Source: Micrasema longulum
Taxonomy: Eukaryota; Arthropoda; Insecta; Trichoptera; Brachycentridae
Assembly: GCA_022494885.1 (NCBI GenBank)
Contig: JAGVSM010000484.1
Span: 248,001 to 312,000, forward strand
Reading direction: 5' to 3'
Length of the DNA stretch: 64,000 nt
How positions within the stretch are numbered: position 1 is the stretch's first letter; every line of letters starts with the position of its first letter. Below the pieces are notes generated by a model. It had not been told where the DNA came from and ran no database searches. It was given only the letters and a program-made list of their open reading frames with translations. The translations under genes were made by a program, and so were the position numbers. Positions 57,430 through 64,000 of this stretch are shown one piece after another.

Positions 57430-57735
57430 AATAATACATTGTTAAGTCTAGTAAACTGGCCTCCCACGCGGAGGGTTCCCAGTTTGGTTCCCGGTAAGAT
57501 CGCAAAAATCAAAAGTATTTTTATCACGCCTGAGTGTCTGTGTTCAGGCGGATGAAAAACATAGTTATGTGTGTGAAATAGAACCAGAATCCTGAACGAG
57601 TGTTTTCGACTCAATAGCGTATTCTCCGGTAAAAAATCCTGAAACAAATTGAGTGGAGATAAGTCCGCCTTATAGTGCAGTGATTGACGTTTTCGCCTAC
57701 CATGTCTCGGGTTCGATTCCTGGGATGGTAAACAA
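57430..57735 (+). mobile_element. SINE-like repeat, family S3, apparently dimeric
   Basis: A first tRNA-like segment (CTGGCCTCCCACGCGGAG, then AGTTTGGTTCCCGG) at about 57430-57500 is followed by a body with ATCCTGAACGAGTG and AAAAAATCCTGAAACAAATT. A second tRNA-like head follows: TTATAGTGCAGTGATTGACG and B box GGGTTCGATTCCTGG (57707 on). The body-to-second-head order is shared with 38950-39185. Confidence 0.6.
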
Positions 57736-57759
57736 AAAATATTCACTTCTACGGTGGTT

Positions 57760-58065
57760 TCCCATCATCCGCTTTCGTCATCCATGTTTTGGCGGCTATC
57801 GAGGCAGTGTCATCGACCCATCTTTTCTGTGGCCTTCTAACATTTCTTCTGTTTGCCTATGGTCTCCACTTTATTACTCTGGGTCTTTCTTACCTGCAAT
57901 ATCTTGTCTCGCTAAGTGTCCTGCCCACTGCCATTTCAATTTTGCTGCACGATCCACGATATTTACGACTCCGGTCCGGCGCCTTATGTCTTCATTCCCT
58001 ATTATGCCTTCTAGACACACACCGAGCATCTGTCTTTTAATGGATCGTTGCGTGCAATTCAATTT
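57760..58065 (-). pseudogene. RTE/BovB-like reverse transcriptase C-terminal fragment
   Basis: The minus strand reads TQRSIKRQMLGVCLEGIIGN, RRRTGVVNIVDRAAKLKWQW and AGHLARQD. This is the classic Q.A.ERAMLGV.L.D.IRNE.IR..T.V.D...R...LKW.WAGH..R tail. Downstream frames continue with a degraded GRRPQKRWVDD. Stops and frameshifts present. Confidence 0.8.
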
Positions 58066-58069
58066 ATTT

Positions 58070-58910
58070 ATTGGGGGGAAAAAACTGTTTTACATATATT
58101 GCATACAGAAATAAGAATACATATAAACTAAAATTGTGAAAACAGTCAATATAAATTTTCCATAATGATGTAAGCTATTGATTAAGTACATTATAGGTAT
58201 AAAATAAAAGCAATATAAAAGTTGATAAATATTAGACACTTAAAAGTTGCAAATAAAATACAAAAACAAATTAAAATACACGTATGTATATATACAGTAA
58301 TAAAAATAAAGTAAATAAATATTTTTAAAATGTAAAGAATACAAAAGAAAAATATATAGTTCTATATAAATAATGTAAAAGATAAAAAATATAATAATGA
58401 ACATACATATATAAACAAGCGTATTTTCTTTAAAGAATCTTCTATATTTCATATAGGAGAGATAAAAAATGTCTACGTGACCGGAGAGAACAGTATTATA
58501 ATAATGATATGCTCTAAAGAAAAAATCGTTTTTCCTCGAGTTAGTCCTAGGTATTTCTGGCTACATGTTTGTGTTACAGACATGGTTTCTTGTCCGTATG
58601 CTGTCATTAGCAAAATGCACGATTCATATACTTTAAGCATAGAAAAACTTCTTTATTTTCAGAAATATAGTTTAGTTTACGGTGGATTACACGGCAATAT
58701 ATTGCTTTTAGTAGCTTGAAGCGTAAGATTTTTCACCTTACCTTCCTGTTACATATGATCGAAATAGACGGCACCTATTTTAACAAAACAGTGTCTTGTG
58801 TACCGTCAGGTGATTAAGGTCAGATTAGGGTTTGATGATGAGTATTCTGTACTGTAATTCAGCACTCGAAGCCTGTTGTACTGCAAAATAATATACCATA
58901 TTTAAATCTG
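58070..58910. other. Intron before exon B2, no gene seen
   Basis: An 80-codon frame at 58477-58719 is unrecognised. AT-rich background elsewhere. Confidence 0.45.
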
Positions 58911-58917
58911 GTTCCAG

Positions 58918-59070
58918 AGTACCCGAGAGCCAGTGCTGTTCGTGTTGGACTGCATATTCTCCGTAGTCGTGGTGGGGTCCCTCGTGGTCTTCGTCTGGCG
59001 AGGGGCGTGGGACATGCTGGACTTTTACCTCTACCCTAACGACAAGGTGTGGAGCGCTTGGGGCTCTGCG
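58918..59070 (+). CDS. fusl: Fuseless-family protein, exon B2 (start of repeat 3)
   Basis: Exactly 51 codons between GGTTCCAG and GCG|GTAAGT, phase 0 at both ends. It reads STREPVLFVLDCIFSVVVVG, then SLVVFVWRGAWDMLDFYLYP and NDKVWSAWGSA. The membrane segment (about 6-26) and WRGAW (27-31) match the third repeat of the family, with the LDC.FSV..VG..VVFVWRG wording that is most conserved. The rest of repeat 3, repeat 4 and the C-terminus were not found before base 64000. Confidence 0.85.
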
Positions 59071-59440
59071 GTAAGTTGTCAATTCCTTTTCAGCCCGGTG
59101 ACCGTCACATTTGGTGACCCGCGAGTGCCTGATCAAGTGGTAATTCTTAACATTATTTATGTCATCATCCGGCATCAATGAAATCGCTTCCTCTACATAC
59201 CCGAAAACCGTTTTAAAGACCGTGGGTCTCCTAATCGGTTTCTCTCATACTAAAAAATATTTTTTTGACAATAAACGAGTTACTCTTTAAAAAAATTTAT
59301 TTCGTTAGCCACGATTTTAATTAAATTTAACTATACTGCTTTCACTGCCTCTTGCACTGTGAGTTTGAAAAATTATATGGAGGGCTTATGTCAGATATTG
59401 TCATTCTTCCTCATGACCATATTGCAATAATACATTTTTT
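59071..59440 (+). other. Start of the intron after exon B2
   Basis: GTAAGT donor, then AT-rich unassigned DNA. The intron continues beyond the window as far as can be seen. Confidence 0.55.
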
Positions 59441-59674
59441 TTATTGATTAATATAATAACATAATTGATGCACGTTTTTTTTTTCAATGCACATTTGCAA
59501 GTGTTTTAACACCTTTGGCCTTGCTAGGTGAACTGCCTTTTGTGCAGGCGTTAAATCTCGCACTTTTTGTATTTTGTATGACTTCAATCGTAGTTCATTT
59601 TTTAATATGCGCCCCATGCTACTTTTTTTTTTTTTTTTTTCATAAATTATTTTATTTACTTTTTGAGGGCACAA
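59441..59674 (-). pseudogene. Tc1/mariner-superfamily transposase N-terminal fragment
   Basis: A minus-strand frame reads SSMGRILKNELRLKSYKIQK followed by VRDLTPAQKAVHLARPKVLK. This matches the helix-turn-helix to linker region ....V.RIL.KDL.LK.YK.Q....L...QK..R....K.LL of Tc1-like transposases. The DDE domain is absent. A T19 tract lies alongside. Confidence 0.65.
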
Positions 59675-60138
59675 TTACTGTAGACAAAAAGGTGTAACTA
59701 ACATCACATTACTTTTATTGAAATGTTTTATTATTATTAAATCAATCAAATTAATTGTTTCACACCATTATATTCAGTCGTTTAACCTGAACAAAATGCG
59801 CGTTTTTTATGTTCGGCTAAAACTAATTTATAATCTGTTTAAAAGATATGTCTATTTGAGTATATTGCATATTGAAATAGAAATCAGAGCGTGATTCTTG
59901 GCAACATATTGCAATGTTGAAATTTCTCGAACTTTCTACGATTTTGCAAAATTTTCTCCCATTTCTAAAAAAAGCAATCCCAAAGAATTTTGTCCCACAT
60001 TTTGTCCTATTGTTCTGAAAATTATACAAATCACATTAAAGTATACAATAATACTAAACAATTGTAATTAATTGGTCTTAATAATGTACCTACACGAAAG
60101 TTGAAAAAGCCAAACGAAAAGACTCAGCACCTAGCTAT

Positions 60139-60540
60139 GAGGAAGTTCAGTGGTTTTTTTTAAATTTTTGTTATTTGACTATTAAACTAAGCCAAAATAT
60201 TTTTTTTTTCAATTTTTATATATTGTATTATCAGCGCTACGATTTTTTAAAGTTTTGCATTTCTGAAGTAACTCCGCGTCAGAGGTTCTCTTCCGCTTAT
60301 TTTCGATCAGTTCTGCCTATTGGTCCATTCACGGTGAGCAAACCAGAAATTTTCCATAACTCGTTTATCATTAGTTGATTCATATGAACCAGTGACGTCG
60401 GTCAAAGTAGTTCGTTTTTATCAAAATGTTTTTTATTATTTTTTGCGTACATTTTCAGGAAACTGCGGTACAATTAAATACTCCAATTTTTACCGCGCGC
60501 AAGAAAACAATTAGATGGCTCAGTTCCATAGAGGGATAAC
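60139..60540 (-). mobile_element. R1 MITE, minus-strand copy
   Basis: Starts GAGGAAGTTCAGTGGTTTT; contains CTATTAAACTAAGCC, GTATTATCAGCGCTACG and CCAGTGACGTCGGTC; the far end (CTCAGTTCCATAGAGG) is altered. Confidence 0.75.
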
Positions 60541-60774
60541 TAAAAAAAAAAGATATGTTAAGTTATACTATTCATTGTATTAAAAAAATAACCCTTTTCA
60601 ATTCTACAAAGGTGCAACTCTTAAAAAATATTGATTTTCTCACAAAAGATAAATGTTTTCATATGGAAATAAATTAACTTTACAATCTCTCTGCGTCGTG
60701 ACTAATTTAAACTCTGTGATAATTTGTATAACACCTTTAATCCTATAACTAGTAACTATTGCATACATATTTTT

Positions 60775-61043
60775 ATCATTATCATCGTTCCCTTTCCGCA
60801 CCTAATGGTGCATAAGGCACTGCATTGGTACACCAATCGCAGCGTATCTTGATCATTTTTGTTACATGCAGGTAAGATGATCAGTTTTACGCTTCAGGTA
60901 CCAGTCCAGGGACTATGAAATATTCTAGTGTGAAAACACCATTTTAAATAAATATTTCACATCAGCCATGTCGGGAATCGAACCCCATACCTCTTGCATG
61001 GCAGGCTAACGCGCTGGCCATTACACCACGAGGCCGATATACA
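60775..61043 (-). mobile_element. tRNA-derived SINE, family S2
   Basis: Matches 21430-21690 over its whole length: TTCCCTTTCCGCACCTAATG, GTAAGATGATCAGTTTTACG, then GTCGGGAATCGAACCCCATA (B box on the minus strand, one base weaker than in the other copy). A partial third copy is at about 62845-62995. Confidence 0.8.
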
Positions 61044-61194
61044 TATTTTACATAAATATATTCATATGTACTACACTTAAGGTGATGTAAATAATTATTT
61101 GTTACAAATCAATTAAGGTCTGTCAGTACTTTGGTCAGCCATTACCAAAACAAGCTATATCTAGTTATCTCTGTATAGAACTGATCCATCGAAT

Positions 61195-61236
61195 TATTGT
61201 ATCTAATTTCCCGTAGAGCTGAAGTTCCTCATTGAA
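61195..61236 (-). mobile_element. R1 end fragment
   Basis: ATCTAATTTCCCGTAGAGCT then GAAGTTCCTCATT equals one R1 terminus. Confidence 0.6.
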
Positions 61237-61469
61237 TGAAGGCGTTATGTCGCAAGTTTTTAAGCATTTCCCCCTAAAGTTTATAATATAAAATAATTAG
61301 TAAAACTAAATTAAGATATTTGATTGACTTCGTATTAAAATGATTAATTATAATATATTTTCTCATGATTATATGCGCCCATCTATTTTATTATTCATAT
61401 ATTTTTATACTTAGCTTTATATTTTGGAAGCTATTAGAATATTTTGATTAGAGTTGTTAATTTTTTGCA

Positions 61470-61780
61470 TGTTGCGTAGACATATTTTCTTTTAGCGTAT
61501 CAATTTGCTAGTAGCGATCTCGGAACAGTCGAGAGTTGCCGAATATCTTTATGATTGAATCAGACCAATCCGCATTGTGCCGCTAATAATTCCCTCGTAT
61601 CCATCATATTTCCGCGCACACTCCAAGCGACATTGGCTCGCGGTGATTGGCTCACAAAAGCAACTTGGAGTGTGCAGCCTTCGTCGCCAATTACACCGCT
61701 AAACATGACTTCACGGGAAGGATTTGCCATTAATCTTAACATATCTCAACTCAAATCATAGTTGTAACCCCCGGACTAAA
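61470..61780. other. Non-repetitive, less AT-rich island in the last intron
   Basis: Composition is close to even G+C and no window repeat matches. ACACTCCAAG (61618 on) and CTTGGAGTGT (about 61664 on) form an inverted repeat around GGCTCGCGGTGATTGGCTCA. Frames on both strands are open for about 60 codons but have no family resemblance and no repeat-4 Fuseless motif. Possibly a conserved regulatory element; unproven. Confidence 0.4.
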
Positions 61781-62049
61781 AATTGCATGCCAGATTGAAC
61801 ATTATAACACCCACTGTGCTATGGCGGATGGACCGGCTGAAATCTTCCATTTATGTACAATTTATAAGTGAGTTGATAGAACAAAAAAATGTCGTTATCT
61901 AACTGTAAACAACACAGTAATTGTCTTGTCAGATTGTCATCGGCAAACGTTAGAATTTTTCAGTTTTTAACTCATTTTAACTCAATCAAAGGTCAGTATG
62001 GGCCAAGACATTCGCTTACAACACCTACTTTAAATTCATGATTTTAAAG

Positions 62050-62625
62050 GAAATTTATTGTTAACATATTACAACAGAGATGAAGAACATTCAAGAGAAG
62101 GTAATATAGAAGTCAAGGCATCTACAGGGCTTATGACCTGTCAATGGCTGGTTTAAGTGGCCACTTTACACACTGTGTAACATTCACCATTCTACCTTTA
62201 TTTGAACATCTATATTCCTTCAATTCTTTCATCTGTTGATGTTTGTGAAGTTAAAGAGCTGAAAGCTTTATTCATGCGAGTGAGATTCATCTAATTAAAT
62301 TATTTCACCTGCATACTAGGCAACGCCTGAAAATGTTATTTTTTCAATTTCTATACTTCTTCATGGACCAGGTAATTTATCAACAATATTTTGAGTTTGT
62401 CAAAATTTTTGTAGACAAGAACTGGATTTAACTCCCTGGGGAGCTGTTTAATTAACATATTACAACAGAAATGAAGAACATTCAAGAGAAGGTAATATAG
62501 TTAATATAATAATATATGTTTTGTAATAATGTTATGTAATAATATGTTAATATAAACAGCTCCCCAGGGAGTTGAATCCAGTTCTTGTCTACAAAAATTT
62601 GGACAAACTCAAAATATTGTTGAAA
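62050..62625. mobile_element. R2 element, complete copy plus inverted end
   Basis: From AACAGAGATGAAGAACATTC through GGCATCTACAGGGCTTATG and ACTAGGCAACGCCTGAAAAT to CTCCCTGGGGAGCTG (62432 on), then a second AACAGAAATGAAGAACATTC and an inverted end AGCTCCCCAGGGAGTTG (62557 on). The two palindromic ends face each other. Confidence 0.75.
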
Positions 62626-62629
62626 TTTA

Positions 62630-63835
62630 TTGTAGTTTAATTATTAATATGGATAACTTATATAGCGCCATTTTTGTAATATAATACCTCAATGGCGCTT
62701 TACAAATTGATTATATAAAGGAATAAATTTAATTTCAACTTTTTAAATTTGTAATTTCAGGAAAATAATGTACTTTGTCATCACAAGCTAAGGATTAATA
62801 TAATTTATTAGGTACTTTTTTTTTAAAATCCCTGTTCATGGTGTTATTTCACTAATTTTCATTATCATTATATTTTGATCATCTGTTACATGAACGTAAC
62901 AGTCTAACGCTTAAAGCGCAGGTCCGGGACATTAAAATATTTTTTTAAATCATAATTTTGTAGCCGAAGGTAAAAAACACCTTTTACGTCATTAGGGCAT
63001 AGTAGTTGGAACGTCAGCAACTTATTCGTCTGTCATATTTTTCGATTATGTGGACTTTTATTATGCCCAAATTTGATCCGAGTCAAGTCTTCTTTGAACT
63101 TTCTCATCCTACGTTTTAAATCACACTTACTTGCATACTAGCTTTAATATTCCTTTATCATCCATTCGTTCCGCGTAGCCAAACTACGAAAGACAAACAA
63201 TATCTATCGTTCGGATTTATTCAACTCTAAAGTGTAGTGTATAAATGTGACAGGTTATCATTGTTTGGCACCAATAAATAGATCTAACGATTCCATATTT
63301 TAACAAGTAAGGTTTAATAATAGTATTATGTCGTCAAATAGCACGTGGTGCCCGTTATAAATTAAGTGCTTCGAGAATATCTGTAAACAAGATTATCAAA
63401 TTATAAAAATAGTACCCGAATGTCTACTTAATCAAAAATAATGGCCGTGTTTTTAAGACCGATTTTTATATTTAACGGAACGTTTAAAAAAGTAACATTA
63501 AACACGAGAAGAAATTACAGTTACAGACACTTTTCATCTAAAATAAAAATGTGAAATGAATGAGTTTTCTGTAATAAAAAAAGCAGGCTGTATTTACTGG
63601 CTATTAGAAAAGAAGCCTGTTTTTTTTAAAGTAATCATTTCTTCAACGCATTATAAAAAAAAAATAATTTGTATGTTACCCTTTGTATTTTAAGGGTATA
63701 AGAATTTTTAATATTTTATAGATTTTTTAAATATGTTTTTCAAAGTATTATTTAAAGAATGGGTCTTCAATTCCTAAAAAATATTTAAATGGAATTTTTG
63801 TTGCCCTTGGGATAAAAAAAAACATAGAATATTAC
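62630..63835. other. AT-rich intron with an S2 SINE scrap
   Basis: The stretch 62845-62995 includes TTTTGATCATCTGTTACATG and CGCTTAAAGCGCAGGTCCGG, a diverged S2 body. Nothing else recognised. Confidence 0.45.
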
Positions 63836-63839
63836 AATA

Positions 63840-64000
63840 TTTGAGTTTGTCCAAATGCTCGTAAACAAAGGACTGGAAAAGCCCTGTAAATGCCTAGACT
63901 TCCATATTCCCTTATTTAAGGTATTCTCCATCCCTGTTGTTATTTGTCAATCTTAATGATTCCCGAGGGGGTGAAATCCAGTCTTTTGTCTACGAACATT
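63840..64000 (-). mobile_element. R2 copy running off the window edge
   Basis: TTTGAGTTTGTCCAAATGC, GCCTAGACTTCCATATTCCC and GATTCCCGAGGGGGTGAAAT are R2 terminal blocks. Confidence 0.65.

Larger units (their letters stand above)
45391..58917 (+). other. Intron between Fuseless exons B1 and B2 (13.5 kb)
   Basis: GTAAGA donor and GGTTCCAG acceptor, both phase 0. Contains the foldback, retrotransposon and SINE features listed. The first kilobase (45391-46437) shows no recognised repeat. Confidence 0.75.

Noticed and set aside
59515..59697. + strand 60-codon hydrophobic frame after exon B2, checked as a possible repeat-3 continuation
   Set aside because: It is the antisense of a Tc1-like transposase fragment and ends in a poly-Phe tract encoded by T19.

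Overview
The window looks like AT-rich insect chromosomal DNA, most likely from a moth or butterfly. The grounds are two genes of the insect Fuseless membrane-protein family with very long introns, dense small non-autonomous transposons, tRNA-derived SINEs, an apparent Helitron derivative and decayed non-LTR retrotransposons. No bacterial, organellar or CRISPR feature was seen. All calls come from reading the sequence by eye; no database search was run, so the order-level assignment is tentative.

Host genes. All host coding sequence I can support lies on the + strand in four exons. Exon A1 (4472-5103) encodes a long acidic/polybasic cytoplasmic head plus Fuseless repeat 1. Exon A2 (about 32148-32459) encodes repeat 2, but its frame is broken in up to three places. 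Exon B1 (44860-45390) has its own GC-rich promoter region (about 43925-44859) and encodes repeats 1 and 2 in one uninterrupted exon. Exon B2 (58918-59070) encodes the start of repeat 3; repeat 4 and the C-terminus must lie beyond base 64000. A2 and B1 both end in phase 0 after the same point of the fold, and B2 begins in phase 0. No repeat 3/4 exon was found between A2 and B1. The locus may therefore be one gene with two alternative N-terminal halves joined to a shared C-terminal half, or two tandem paralogues of which the first has lost its second half.

Intronic and flanking DNA. Nearly everything else is repeat-derived. R1 is a MITE of about 420 bp with ends like GAGGAAGTTCAG and at least ten copies. 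R2 is a foldback family recognised by CTCCCTAGGGAG-like palindromes. R3-like elements carry hammerhead-ribozyme-like motifs (best at 499-542 and 17187-17229). Three SINE families are present. DNA-transposon remnants include a mariner with an intact C-terminal transposase (24450-25238), a hAT deletion derivative, pogo-like and Tc1-like fragments, a THAP first exon and a Helitron-like element. At least ten fragments of non-LTR reverse transcriptases are scattered through both introns.

The two observations most worth following are the modular Fuseless locus and the hammerhead-like cores sitting in short inverted-repeat elements.
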